IMG/VR virus record: IMGVR_UViG_3300031251_000042
Coordinates: 1 to 44,918 of that record
Length of the DNA stretch: 44,918 nucleotides
Reading direction: 5' to 3' (one strand)
Source of the DNA: a virus
Below are positions 14,469 to 23,135 of this stretch, piece after piece. Every line of letters begins with the position of its first letter. Positions within the stretch are counted from its first letter, which is position 1. The notes under the pieces are model-generated. The model saw nothing but the letters and a program-made list of their open reading frames with translations. It did not search any database and was not told where the DNA came from. A program made the position numbers and the translations under genes.

Positions 14469-15101
14469 ATGCTCAAGATCAATCTTAATAAGGAAATTAA
14501 GAAGCTCAGTCATTTGGTCGGCCAGATGAGTGACGATGTGGTTAAACGTTCATTTTTTCATGCCATTAATCGCGCGGCGACTTCCGGAAAAACGATTGGG
14601 GCGAAACAAATCGCTGGTTATATCAAACTCAAGCAAAGCGAGATTAAAAAACCTATCGCAGTTTTTAGATCGGTCTCTTCGCATGCAGAGCTGAACCAGA
14701 TGTCAGCGGGTATCGGATTCTCTGATAAGCCGATTGCGTTGACCGATTACAAGCCGAGGCAGACCGCTACCGGCGTGTCTGTGAACGTCAAGGGAGTTCG
14801 TAAGATCATCAGTCATGCGTTTATCGCAACAATGCCGGGCGGTCACGTGGGCGTATTTCAACGGCGCCAGATTGCACTAGGAAAAAAACACAGTGATTCA
14901 AAGCGTCGAATCTACAAGAACCACAACAAAGAGGTGCTTCCCATCATTCAACTTTACGGAACACGTGTATCCGATGCCGCGAAAGACTTGCCGGTGAATC
15001 GGCCCATTATGGATAGGATGTACACTGCATTTATTAAGAACTTTGAACATGATTTGAAATTCAATCTGCGACGCGCGATCGCGAACGCCAAAGGCAAATA
15101 A
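14469..15101 (+). CDS. Minor tail protein Z-like (tail completion) protein
   Basis: The protein has 210 residues and the pattern of the lambda gpZ / Minor_tail_Z family: a helical start (FFHAINRAATSGKTIGAKQI), a basic middle (PRQTATGVSVNVKGVRK), the hairpin ATMPGGHVGVFQRR, and a helical end (MYTAFIKNFEHDLKFNLRRA). In lambda, gpZ helps complete the tail tip that enters the head. Here it lies before the terminase genes rather than after the head genes. GGAG lies upstream of the start. Confidence 0.65.
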   Translation: MLKINLNKEIKKLSHLVGQMSDDVVKRSFFHAINRAATSGKTIGAKQIAGYIKLKQSEIKKPIAVFRSVSSHAELNQMSAGIGFSDKPIALTDYKPRQTATGVSVNVKGVRKIISHAFIATMPGGHVGVFQRRQIALGKKHSDSKRRIYKNHNKEVLPIIQLYGTRVSDAAKDLPVNRPIMDRMYTAFIKNFEHDLKFNLRRAIANAKGK

Positions 15102-15315
15102 CCATGGGAGATGTGGGACTCATGAGTGAATCCGGACGCAGGTTCACAGCTTGGCACGCTATGTGGCTGTGCCCCCCCCATGGGCCTAGGTTCTTCCTGC
15201 GTTTTAGAAGGGGCGGGTGGCGCCGAGCGCGCCAAACATCTAGTGACACATGTCAATATGTGCCGTCACCCCAGGCGCGTCACCACGCGGTGCAACGAAA
15301 AAAGTGGACCAATCC
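15102..15315. other. Intergenic region before terS: candidate cos site
   Basis: This 214-bp gap is long for this tightly packed genome and lies directly upstream of the small terminase gene, where lambda carries cosN and cosB. It is G/C-rich, with a run of C and CATGGG near 15171-15184, the inverted-repeat-like GGCGCCGAGCGCGCC near 15218-15232 and CACAT/ATGTG around 15246. Frames through it have no family likeness. The lambda-type terminase predicts cohesive ends, but the exact nick positions cannot be read. Confidence 0.35.
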
Positions 15316-15933
15316 ATGGCCCTGATGGGTTTTCGCGAATATGCGCGGCATCGCGGCGTCGCTCTGAAGACGGTTCAGCGCGCGGTTGAGTCGGGCCGCA
15401 TTTCACAGGTCGTCGGAAAAAAGGGCGAGAAGAAAATCGACTCAAAAAAAGCCGATCGCGAGTGGGACAGCAATACGGACGTCTCAAAGGTCCCTGCCGC
15501 TTACGCCGAAAAGGTTGAAGAATTCGCTCGAAAGCTGAAACCGATCGATAGGACTCCCGACAATATCGATGACGAAATTCCTGACGTAGAAGACTTTGAA
15601 AGTGAAGACGATTTTCTAGCAGACGACGAAAAAACTCCCGACTTTATGAAAGCCCGCGCACGGCGCGAAGAGTACATGGCTCGGATTAAGGAAATTGAGT
15701 ATCGAAAACTCTCGGGCAGCCTGGTCGCGGTCGAGGCGGTCAATAAGAGTCTGTTCAAGCTTGCCCGAATCGTCCGGGACTCGATGCTTTCGTTACCGGC
15801 CAAAATCTCCCACAAACTTGCCAGTGAAACGGACGCTCACGCCGTAAGTATTCTTTTGGAGAAGGAACTCCGAAGGGCTCTTGAGGAACTCACCCATGAA
15901 AGACTTCGCAAACGCTCAAGCGGTAGCGACTGA
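15316..15933 (+). CDS. terS: Terminase small subunit (gpNu1-like)
   Basis: The protein has 205 residues. The N-terminus (GFREYARHRGVALKTVQRAV, then ESGRISQ) is the winged-helix DNA-binding domain of Nu1-type small terminases that recognise cos. An acidic linker (about 70-110) and a coiled-coil C-terminus that would bind the large subunit follow. ATG 15316 is chosen because it begins the wHTH; the frame is open to 15250. The end overlaps terL by 38 bp. Confidence 0.75.
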   Translation: MALMGFREYARHRGVALKTVQRAVESGRISQVVGKKGEKKIDSKKADREWDSNTDVSKVPAAYAEKVEEFARKLKPIDRTPDNIDDEIPDVEDFESEDDFLADDEKTPDFMKARARREEYMARIKEIEYRKLSGSLVAVEAVNKSLFKLARIVRDSMLSLPAKISHKLASETDAHAVSILLEKELRRALEELTHERLRKRSSGSD

Positions 15934-17848
15934 CGCTTTCTTCGGGGGGATGCGCCCGGATCCGATGCTCACGGTTTCCGAGTGGGCTGACCGGCATCGC
16001 TACCTCCCTCAGAAGTCGAGCGCCGAGCCGGGCCCTTGGAGTACGGACAGAACTCCTTACCTTCGGGAGATTATGGATTGCCTCTCTCCCTGTTCTCCGA
16101 TTGAGACGGTAGTATTTGCCAAAGGGGCTCAGGTCGGAGGGACTGAAGCCGGAAATAACTGGATCGGCTTTGTGATTGATTACGCTCCTGCTCCGATGAT
16201 CGCGGTTCAGCCCACGGACGCTCTAGCCAAGCGCGCATCCAAACAGCGCATTCAGCCATTGATCGACGAATGCCCGCGGCTTGCCAGTAAGGTGAAACCC
16301 GCGCGGTCGAGAGACTCAGGCAATACCCTTTTAATGAAGGAATTCCCGGGGGGGCTCTTGGCGATTGTGGGAGCAAACTCAGCGGTTGGCCTTCGGTCGA
16401 TGCCTGCTCGGTTTCTCTTTCTCGACGAGACGGACGGTTATCCCCAGGACGTGGACGGAGAAGGGGACCCGGTCACGCTCGCGCGCGCCCGGACGCGAAC
16501 CTTCTTTCGCCGAAAAATCTTCGAGTGCTCAACGCCGACCTTTGATGGTCGTTCCCGGATCCAGAAGTCCTATGACGAGTCCGATCAGCGGAAATATTAC
16601 GTCCCTTGCCCTCATTGTGAGCATTTTCAGGTGCTCAAGTGGGGGCAGGTCAAATGGCCCAAGGGTGAGCCTCATAAGGCCATCTATGTCTGCGAAAGCT
16701 GCAAGAAGGAAATCCTTGAGCATCACAAAACCAAAATGCTCGAGCGCGGCAAATGGATTGCGGATAAGCCAGGGGCTAAGAACGGAAAAGTCGCGGGTTT
16801 TCATATCTCTGCCCTTTATTCACCTCTGGGATGGTTTTCGTGGGGAGAATGCGCGGAATTATGGGAAAAATCGCAAAAATCTCAGGAAATGCTTCGCGGT
16901 TTTATCAACACGGTTTTGGGCGAGACGTGGAAAGAAAAGGGCGATGCTCCCGAGTGGGAGAAAATTTTCCATGCAAGAGAGAGCTATCCACTCGGAACGG
17001 TGCCAGATCAGGTCGTATTTCTTACGGCCGGCGCCGACGTCCAGAAGGATCGCATTGAAGTTGAGGTCGTGGGTTGGGGAGTCGGGAAGCAAAGCTGGTC
17101 GATTGATTATCGGGTGATTTACGGTGATACGGCGACTGATAAGCCATGGAGTGAGCTCGACGAGCTCGTGGGGAAGGAATATCAGCGCGCGGGAGGTTCA
17201 GCGGGATTGTCGATTCGTCTCTTTGCGATCGATTCGGGTTTCAATACTCAGCAAGTTTATACCTGGACCAGGCGTCATCCCATTACGAAAGTGATCGCGA
17301 TCAAAGGCCAGAACTCGCTGACTCAGGCGATCGGACTTCCCACGATCGTGGACATCAACTTAGGAGGGAAGAAGATCAGGCGAGGCGCGCGGGTATGGCC
17401 GGTAGGAGTCAATACGATCAAGGCCGAACTCTATGCCTGGTTGCGCCTTGATAAGCCCACCGATTCCAATGAGTCGTTTCCTTCCGGATTCTGTCATTTT
17501 CCCGAATACGGAGAAGAGTATTTTCGGATGCTGACGGCGGAGCAGCTCGTGGTTCGGGTCGTTCGCGGATATGTCAACTATGAGTGGCAAAAAATCCGTG
17601 ATCGAAACGAGGCATTGGACTGTCGGGTTTACGCCCGCGCGGCTGCTGCGGCAATTGGGATGGATCGATGGAAAGAGGAGCATTGGCTCGACCAGGCGGG
17701 AGCGGTTGGGGTTGCGCTCAAGAAGCAAGAGCCGGCAGCTATTGAAAAGAAGTCCGATGTGGCGGTTAACTCTGAACCCTTACGTTCAGACGCGCCAGTG
17801 CGAAGAAGATTAAATAAATCGTTTTGGGATCGAAATAAGCGGGGATGA
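15896..17848 (+). CDS. terL: Terminase large subunit (lambda gpA family)
   Basis: The 650-residue packaging ATPase and endonuclease cuts concatemers and drives DNA into the prohead. Visible are the gpA-type Walker A (KGAQVGGT, 76-83), Walker B (RFLFLDETD, 172-180), a four-cysteine zinc site (C238, C241, C266, C269) and the nuclease domain with LTAGADVQKDRIEVEVVGW and NEALDCRVYA. The start at 15896 follows GAGGAA. This family usually makes cohesive ends. Confidence 0.92.
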   Translation: MKDFANAQAVATDAFFGGMRPDPMLTVSEWADRHRYLPQKSSAEPGPWSTDRTPYLREIMDCLSPCSPIETVVFAKGAQVGGTEAGNNWIGFVIDYAPAPMIAVQPTDALAKRASKQRIQPLIDECPRLASKVKPARSRDSGNTLLMKEFPGGLLAIVGANSAVGLRSMPARFLFLDETDGYPQDVDGEGDPVTLARARTRTFFRRKIFECSTPTFDGRSRIQKSYDESDQRKYYVPCPHCEHFQVLKWGQVKWPKGEPHKAIYVCESCKKEILEHHKTKMLERGKWIADKPGAKNGKVAGFHISALYSPLGWFSWGECAELWEKSQKSQEMLRGFINTVLGETWKEKGDAPEWEKIFHARESYPLGTVPDQVVFLTAGADVQKDRIEVEVVGWGVGKQSWSIDYRVIYGDTATDKPWSELDELVGKEYQRAGGSAGLSIRLFAIDSGFNTQQVYTWTRRHPITKVIAIKGQNSLTQAIGLPTIVDINLGGKKIRRGARVWPVGVNTIKAELYAWLRLDKPTDSNESFPSGFCHFPEYGEEYFRMLTAEQLVVRVVRGYVNYEWQKIRDRNEALDCRVYARAAAAAIGMDRWKEEHWLDQAGAVGVALKKQEPAAIEKKSDVAVNSEPLRSDAPVRRRLNKSFWDRNKRG

Positions 17849-18076
17849 ATGGCGTTTCAATTAGAAGATCTTGAAAATCTCGAAGCCGCAATCGCCCAGG
17901 GTGTGACCCGGGTGAAGTACACTGATAAAGAGGTGGAATATCGGTCGATTAACGAGATGGTTCAGATTCGCAATATGATGCGGAAGGAACTCGGCATCTT
18001 GCCGAAAGGTCCGAATCGTAAATTTGCCTCGATTTCAAAAGGTCTGGATCATACGGGCCGTCGGGAACGGTGGTGA
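17849..18076 (+). CDS. Head-tail joining protein gpW-like
   Basis: The protein has 75 residues. LENLEAAIAQGVTRVKYTDK and EVEYRSINEMVQIRNMM match the gpW family, which plugs the portal after packaging and forms the tail attachment site. Its place between terL and the portal is the same as gene W in lambda (A-W-B). The start directly abuts the terL stop. Confidence 0.75.
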   Translation: MAFQLEDLENLEAAIAQGVTRVKYTDKEVEYRSINEMVQIRNMMRKELGILPKGPNRKFASISKGLDHTGRRERW

Positions 18077-19644
18077 ACATGAAGTCGACTCTTCCCGATA
18101 AGATCGTCTCCTATTTCAATCCGGAAGCCGGCATGAGGCGTTATCGTGCCAGAATCGCAGAGGCTCAACTAGGGCAAATCGCCAAACGCCATTTTGAGGG
18201 AGCCTCGAGCGGGAGGCGAACCGAGGGCTGGATGACTCCGGGATCTTCGGCGAATACGGCGGCGGCATTGGCGCTCCCTGCACTCCGAAACCGATCTCGA
18301 GACTTGGTCCGCAACAATCCTTATGCCGAAAGAGCCATCCGAATCCTGAGTTCCCACGCCGTTGGGCCCGGAATTGTACCCAAGGCCGGCGGTCCAAAAG
18401 GGAAAGCCAAAAAGGCAAATGATCTTTGGAAACAATGGGCCGAAAGTACGGATTGTGATCTCACGGGTCGCTCAAACTTTTATGGGCTTCAGACGCTGGT
18501 CATGCGGGGGATTGCAGAGGGCGGTGAGGTTTTAGTTAGGAGGGTGAGGAGTGCCGAGAAGGGGCTCAACGTACCCTTTCAGCTTCAACTTTTGGAGGCT
18601 GACTTTCTTGATCACAATCGGACGTGGCTTAGGACCAAGGTGGACGAAAATTATATCATTCAAGGAATTGAGTTTGACCCAAAGGGTCGACGGGTTGCTT
18701 ACTGGATTTTTCCTGAGCATCCGGGGGGCTATGTCACCGGAAAGCTCATGGGGGTGCAGGCCGAGCGCGTTCCAGCTTCTGAAATTCTTCATCTTTATAG
18801 GCTAGATCGCATTGGTCAACTTCATGGAATTCCGTTTCTGGCTCCGGCACTGTTACGCGTTCGAGACTTCGATGTTTTAGAAGACGCATGGCTTACCCGT
18901 GAACAGGTTGCTTCATGTTTTGCCGCTTTCATTTACGATATCGACGGGACTATCGATGCGCCGGCAGGAAAAAAAGACGACGAGAAGCTCGAAAGGCTTG
19001 AACCAGGAACGATCGAGACATTGCCTCCCGGAAAAAAGATTGAGTTTGCGAACCCTCCAGTGGCCCAGGGAGCGGCTGACTTTGCCAAGAGCGTTTTACG
19101 AGGAATCTCAGTCGGAACGGGGGTCACGTATGAGGCACTCACGAACGACTACTCAAACGTAAACTTCTCATCGGCACGAATGGGTCATCTCGAATTTCGA
19201 AAAAACGTAACAGAGCTGCAATGGCACGTGATGGTTCCTCAGTTTTGTGAACCCGTTTTTCGATGGTTCTCCGATGCGGCGTTGATATCTGGGGTCAATA
19301 TTCAGGGCGTTACCTCTCGGTGGGCTCCTCCAAGGCCTGAGATGATCGACGTCGATAAAGAGACTCGCGCGAATACGGCTCAGATCCGCTCCGGTCAAAA
19401 GACTCTTTCCCAGGTCATTCTCGAGAACGGGGACGATCCTGAGGAACATTTTGAAGAGCTTGCAGCCGATTTCAAGAAATTGGATGAGTTCGGCCTGGTT
19501 CTAGATTGCGATCCGCGAAAAATGACGGCGCAGGGAAATGCTCAGCCTCCCCTCGATGCGGAGACTGGCGAGGCTGAAGATCAATCAGATTCTAAACCGG
19601 GAAAAAAGCCTAAAAAGACATCTGACCAGGAGGATGAATCGTGA
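18070..19644 (+). CDS. Portal protein (lambda gpB family)
   Basis: The protein has 524 residues. It forms the dodecameric DNA channel at one vertex. Family marks include ALPALRNRSRDLVRNNPYAE, ASEILHLYRLDRIGQLHGIP, REQVASCFAAFIYD and VTYEALTNDYSNVNFSSAR. The C-terminal 40 residues are a charged, low-complexity tail. The start is GTG 18070, or ATG 18079 three codons later. It overlaps both gpW and the next gene. Confidence 0.9.
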   Translation: MVNMKSTLPDKIVSYFNPEAGMRRYRARIAEAQLGQIAKRHFEGASSGRRTEGWMTPGSSANTAAALALPALRNRSRDLVRNNPYAERAIRILSSHAVGPGIVPKAGGPKGKAKKANDLWKQWAESTDCDLTGRSNFYGLQTLVMRGIAEGGEVLVRRVRSAEKGLNVPFQLQLLEADFLDHNRTWLRTKVDENYIIQGIEFDPKGRRVAYWIFPEHPGGYVTGKLMGVQAERVPASEILHLYRLDRIGQLHGIPFLAPALLRVRDFDVLEDAWLTREQVASCFAAFIYDIDGTIDAPAGKKDDEKLERLEPGTIETLPPGKKIEFANPPVAQGAADFAKSVLRGISVGTGVTYEALTNDYSNVNFSSARMGHLEFRKNVTELQWHVMVPQFCEPVFRWFSDAALISGVNIQGVTSRWAPPRPEMIDVDKETRANTAQIRSGQKTLSQVILENGDDPEEHFEELAADFKKLDEFGLVLDCDPRKMTAQGNAQPPLDAETGEAEDQSDSKPGKKPKKTSDQEDES

Positions 19645-21587
19645 AAAAGAAACTCAACTTAGGCACGCAGGTTCGCGCAGCCGAGTTCTCTCCCCAATCC
19701 ATCGACAAAGATAATCGAACGGTTGATTTGGTCTGGAGTACGGGGGCTCGAGTGCTGAGGCGCGATTGGGACGGAGATCCTTATTATGAGGAACTCTCGA
19801 TGGACCCGGCGCATATCCGAATGAGTCGACTTAATTCCGGAGCTCCGCTTCTGGGTGTTCATAATCAATGGAGCCTGGGCGATGTTTTAGGTGTGGTCGA
19901 TAATGCCAGAATTGAAAATGGAAGCGGCATTGCCAAGGTTCGCTTCAGTAAAAGATCTGAGGTCGATTCGGTTATGCAGGACGTTGCGGACGGGATTCTT
20001 CGCAACGTCTCAGTCGGTTACCGAACCCTCAAAGTTGAAAAATACAGGGAGGCTAATTCGGACATCCCTGTTTATCGTGCAATCGATTGGGAGCCTTACG
20101 AGATTTCGTTAGTTCCTGTTGGTGCTGATGCGGGTGCAGGGACTCGTGCGGCTTCCGAACAATCTTATCCTTGCGAAATAGTAGAGCGCGCAGAAGGCGC
20201 AATAAAGGGGAATCTAATGCCTGAAAATGATACCAGAACTGCCATTCCTGCGGCAACCACTGAAGTGACTCCGGCTGTGCCGACTGTTGCTGTCGAAGCT
20301 GCGCGCAAAGAAGGGGTAGAGTCTGAACGTAAACGAGTGAATGAAATTGGTCTTGCGGTTCGTACCGCTAAGCTTCCTGAGGCTTTTGCAGCGGGTTTGG
20401 TCGAAAAAGGTGTTTCGATCGACGCAGCACGTGCCTTGATCATTGAAGAATGGTCAAAACAAGTTCCACCTCCAGGTGTGGGTGTTCGTGTCGAAGCGGG
20501 CAGTCAGGATGAGTCTGCAACACGCAACCTGTCGATTGAAAGTGCCATACTGCACCGATTTGACCCAAAGAAATTTAAGGCAGAACACAATGCCCGCTCT
20601 TATGTGAATTTGAGCTTTCTTGAGATCGCACGCGAATTACTCGAAGCGAAAGGTGAGAAAACCCGTGGTTACTCAAAAATGGAACTTGCAGGTCGCGCCA
20701 TTACGACCTCGGACCTTCCTGGCATTGTCGCGAACGTGGCAAACAAATCGCTTCGCGATGCCTATGAGTCCGCTCCGCAGACATTCCGGCCCTTTACCCG
20801 CGAAGCCGAACTGCCTGACTTCAAGCCAGTGAGTCGCACTCAGTTGGGTGATGCTCCTCAGCTTGAGCCAGTCGGTGAAGACGGCGAAATCAAGCGTGGA
20901 AGCATTTCGGACGGAGTGGAAAGCTATAAGCTTGGAACTTTTGCCAAGATCCTTCCCATTACCCGCCAAACCATTATCAACGATGATATGGGAGCCATTA
21001 CTCGGATCCCTATGCTTTTCGGGCGTGCAGCGGCAGATCTCGAGTCCGATCTGTTGTATGCTCTGTTCTCGGCTAACGGTGGATTGGGCCAGACACTTAT
21101 GGTCGACAGTACGGCGGTTTTCAATGCAGCCAAGCACAAGAATCTTGCTGCCACGGGGGCCGTGATCAGTGTTGCGGCAATCGGTGCGGGTCGCGCGGCG
21201 ATGAGACAACAGAAAAACTTGCAGGGTCGTCCCATCAATGTGACACCGAAGTTTCTCCTGGTCCCGACAGCAATCGAGACTTTGGCCGATCAGTTCGTAA
21301 CAACCGCCATGCTTGCAAACCAGCCTTCGGCAACCAATCCGTTTGCGGGTCGACTCCAAGTGCTGTCTGAGCCACGTTTAGACGCTGTCAGCGCAACGGC
21401 ATGGTATCTGATGGCAGAATACGGTCAGATCGACATTTGTGAAATTGCCTACCTCCAAGGCCAAAAAGGCGTCTTCTTCGAGACCCGTCAGGGCTTCGAT
21501 GTGGAAGGTTTGGAATTCAAGGCTCGCCTCGATATCGGTGTGAAGTTCATCGACTACCGCGGCGTTTACAAAAATCCAGGAGCCTAA
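19641..21587 (+). CDS. Prohead protease - major capsid protein fusion
   Basis: The 648-residue protein joins an HK97-type prohead protease (1-180) to an HK97-fold capsid protein. Protease residues H74 (LLGVHNQ), S124 (NVSVGYR) and E154 (EPYEISLVPVGAD) fit the U35/S78 triad. Residues 193-330 are helical and probably a scaffold segment. The capsid domain follows (TFAKILPITRQTIINDDMGA, then GRAAADLESDLLYALFSANG). Such fusions are known in related phages. An internal ribosome site before codon 193 may produce capsid protein without protease. Confidence 0.9.
   Translation: MKKKLNLGTQVRAAEFSPQSIDKDNRTVDLVWSTGARVLRRDWDGDPYYEELSMDPAHIRMSRLNSGAPLLGVHNQWSLGDVLGVVDNARIENGSGIAKVRFSKRSEVDSVMQDVADGILRNVSVGYRTLKVEKYREANSDIPVYRAIDWEPYEISLVPVGADAGAGTRAASEQSYPCEIVERAEGAIKGNLMPENDTRTAIPAATTEVTPAVPTVAVEAARKEGVESERKRVNEIGLAVRTAKLPEAFAAGLVEKGVSIDAARALIIEEWSKQVPPPGVGVRVEAGSQDESATRNLSIESAILHRFDPKKFKAEHNARSYVNLSFLEIARELLEAKGEKTRGYSKMELAGRAITTSDLPGIVANVANKSLRDAYESAPQTFRPFTREAELPDFKPVSRTQLGDAPQLEPVGEDGEIKRGSISDGVESYKLGTFAKILPITRQTIINDDMGAITRIPMLFGRAAADLESDLLYALFSANGGLGQTLMVDSTAVFNAAKHKNLAATGAVISVAAIGAGRAAMRQQKNLQGRPINVTPKFLLVPTAIETLADQFVTTAMLANQPSATNPFAGRLQVLSEPRLDAVSATAWYLMAEYGQIDICEIAYLQGQKGVFFETRQGFDVEGLEFKARLDIGVKFIDYRGVYKNPGA
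20204..20219 (+). promoter_or_regulatory. Internal ribosome site and start inside the protease-capsid gene
   Basis: AAAGGGG at 20204-20210 lies seven bases before an in-frame ATG (20217-20219, codon 193). Initiation there would give a 456-residue product beginning MPENDTRTA, made of scaffold plus capsid without the protease. Excess scaffold-capsid over protease would match the needs of assembly. It is inferred from sequence only. Confidence 0.45.
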
Positions 21588-21593
21588 CTCCGT

Positions 21594-21640
21594 TTGAGTT
21601 GAACTAGGGCGATGCAAAAAGTCGTCCTAGTTCAACTCAA
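21594..21640 (+). terminator. Long perfect hairpin after the capsid gene
   Basis: A 15-bp perfect stem, TTGAGTTGAACTAGG (21594-21608) with its complement at 21626-21640, encloses a 17-nt loop. No clear T-run follows, so it may be a partial terminator or an mRNA 3'-end stabiliser that keeps capsid message high relative to downstream genes. Confidence 0.55.
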
Positions 21641-21666
21641 TTGAAATTTGAAAGAAAGGATTTGCG

Positions 21667-22002
21667 ATGAAGAATTTTGTTCAGAAGGGCAAAGAATTAA
21701 GCGTCGTCCTGACGTCTGCGGCTAGCGCCGGTGATGTTTTGGTCGTCGGTCGTGTGGTGGCAGTGGCCGCTCAAAGTGGCGGCATCGGAGACACGGTCGA
21801 AGCTTGGGATGATGGCGTTTACGATCTGGCGAAGGACGGCAATGCTTACGCCCAGGGCGATAAGGTCTATTGGGATGCCACTGCTAAGCAAGTGACCAAT
21901 ACTGCGAATTCTGGCGCCAATCTTGTCGCTGGGTCCGCATGGCTTGCGGCTTTGGCGGGTGATTTGACGGTTCGCGTGAAGCTGATCGGTACGGTACAAT
22001 AA
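21667..22002 (+). CDS. Capsid decoration/cement protein (DUF2190)
   Basis: The protein has 111 residues. It matches DUF2190-type cement proteins: KNFVQKGKELSVVLTSAASA, GDTVEAWDDGVYDLAKDG, AYAQGDKVYWDATAKQVT. These small beta proteins bind the outside of HK97-fold capsids and stabilise them, like lambda gpD. The ribosome site GAAAGGA precedes the start. Confidence 0.8.
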   Translation: MKNFVQKGKELSVVLTSAASAGDVLVVGRVVAVAAQSGGIGDTVEAWDDGVYDLAKDGNAYAQGDKVYWDATAKQVTNTANSGANLVAGSAWLAALAGDLTVRVKLIGTVQ

Positions 22003-22021
22003 CCATTTTGCTGTGGGAAGG

Positions 22022-22051
22022 GTCGGCGGCTCAGTCCATGGGGCTGCCGAC
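22022..22051 (+). terminator. Hairpin before the head-tail joining gene
   Basis: GTCGGCGGC pairs with GCTGCCGAC (one G-T pair) around a short loop. It is followed by TCAATTTTA and then the ATG at 22060. It could be a weak terminator or could occlude translation of the next gene, which has no visible ribosome site. Confidence 0.4.
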
Positions 22052-22059
22052 TCAATTTT

Positions 22060-22395
22060 ATGAGTTTTAACCGCTTGGCTGATTTAGTGCTTCGCACCTG
22101 CACCCGACCTAACGTGTTTGGGGAATGGGTTCACTACCTTCCTGCGAAGGGGGATGAACAAAGAATCCGTGGGATTTTTGATGAAGCCTTTCAGCAAGTG
22201 GACGCTTCGTCGCAGGATCCGGTGAGTTCTACGCGTCCAAAACTTGGGGTCATACTTTCAGATTTAAGTGATGAACCAGGACCTTCTGATCGTGTACGAA
22301 TTCGCGGCAAACTTTATTCCGTTATCGAAGATCGTCCCGACGGTCGTGGCGGAGCAACGCTTTATCTGGAGCTAATGGGTAATGGTCAGGCTTAG
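22060..22395 (+). CDS. Head-tail joining protein (gpFII-like)
   Basis: The protein has 111 residues. Its size, position after the decoration gene, and the segment DEPGPSDRVRIRGKLYSVIE, then DRPDGRGGATLYLE fit the lambda gpFII/Phage_attach family, which forms the head-side surface for the tail. It overlaps the next gene by 14 bp. Confidence 0.65.
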   Translation: MSFNRLADLVLRTCTRPNVFGEWVHYLPAKGDEQRIRGIFDEAFQQVDASSQDPVSSTRPKLGVILSDLSDEPGPSDRVRIRGKLYSVIEDRPDGRGGATLYLELMGNGQA

Positions 22396-22933
22396 AAATC
22401 ATCAACGGACGCTCATCCGAAAACAGGTCATGTCCATGATTTTGGGCAACACTCTAGCCGAGGAGCGCGTGTTTCCCAATCGGGTTATTCCTTTGTGGGA
22501 AAAAGAACTTCCTGCCATTTGTGTTTACACTCTCAATGATTCTCCGAGCATTGAAGTAGAAGCACCCAGGTCGCTGAAAATCGCTTTGGATTTGATTGTC
22601 GAAGTGACTGTCAAAATGTCTGAATGGGCCGATGATCTCGTGGATACGATCTGCATGCAGGTCGAGGATTTAATCTCTCAGGATTATACCCTGGGAGAAA
22701 CTGCCATGGATTGCCTTCTTGGAACGACTGATATTACCGCCTCCGGAGAGGGTAATCAGCCGACGCTCAGTGCAAAAATTAAGTTTGATGTCACTTACAG
22801 AAGATATTGGCCCGAAGAAATCACGGGTCCGGACGCCTTGACGGATCTTCATTCAATTTCCAGTCAAATCGAGAACAAGAATCCGGCGGGAGGCTCCGCC
22901 GACATTGATACGAATGTTCATTTCAATGGTTAA
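22382..22933 (+). CDS. Tail terminator-like protein (gpU/Mu gp37 type)
   Basis: The protein has 183 residues. ERVFPNRVIPLWEKELPAIC, then KIALDLIVEVTVK and SAKIKFDVTYRRYWP match minor tail proteins of the lambda gpU / Mu gp37 kind that cap the tail tube and stop its growth. It lies at the junction of head and tail modules. An in-frame ATG at 22430 is a possible shorter start. Confidence 0.65.
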   Translation: MVRLRNHQRTLIRKQVMSMILGNTLAEERVFPNRVIPLWEKELPAICVYTLNDSPSIEVEAPRSLKIALDLIVEVTVKMSEWADDLVDTICMQVEDLISQDYTLGETAMDCLLGTTDITASGEGNQPTLSAKIKFDVTYRRYWPEEITGPDALTDLHSISSQIENKNPAGGSADIDTNVHFNG

Positions 22934-22953
22934 CTAAAAATGAGGGCTACGCG

Positions 22954-23124
22954 ATGAAGGTCATGGTTGTGGATGGGAAAAGAGTTCGAGATCCGGGGTC
23001 CAAGCTGATTTTAAAGCCAGGTGAGTTGCGTGACGTTCCGGAGACAACCTTCTGGTTGCGACGCCTGGCAGAGGGCGATGCAAAGCGGGTTGAAAAGGAA
23101 GAAAAACCTTCCGATAAAAAGTGA
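22954..23124 (+). CDS. Mu gp38-like small tail protein (DUF2635)
   Basis: The protein has 56 residues: MKVMVVDGKRVRDPGSK, PGELRDVPETTFWLRRLAEG and a lysine-rich end. This matches DUF2635, the Mu gp38 family, which lies just before the tail sheath gene as here. No biochemical role is established. The ribosome site is weak (GAGGGCTACGCG). Confidence 0.75.
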   Translation: MKVMVVDGKRVRDPGSKLILKPGELRDVPETTFWLRRLAEGDAKRVEKEEKPSDKK

Positions 23125-23135
23125 GGAAATGAACG

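Noticed and set aside
16365-17117. 250-codon frame inside terL
   Set aside because: It is Ser/Arg-rich with no motif, while the terL frame has all terminase motifs across the same bases.
20673-21359. 228-codon minus-strand frame
   Set aside because: It is antisense to the capsid domain, which is clearly coding, and its translation shows no domain.
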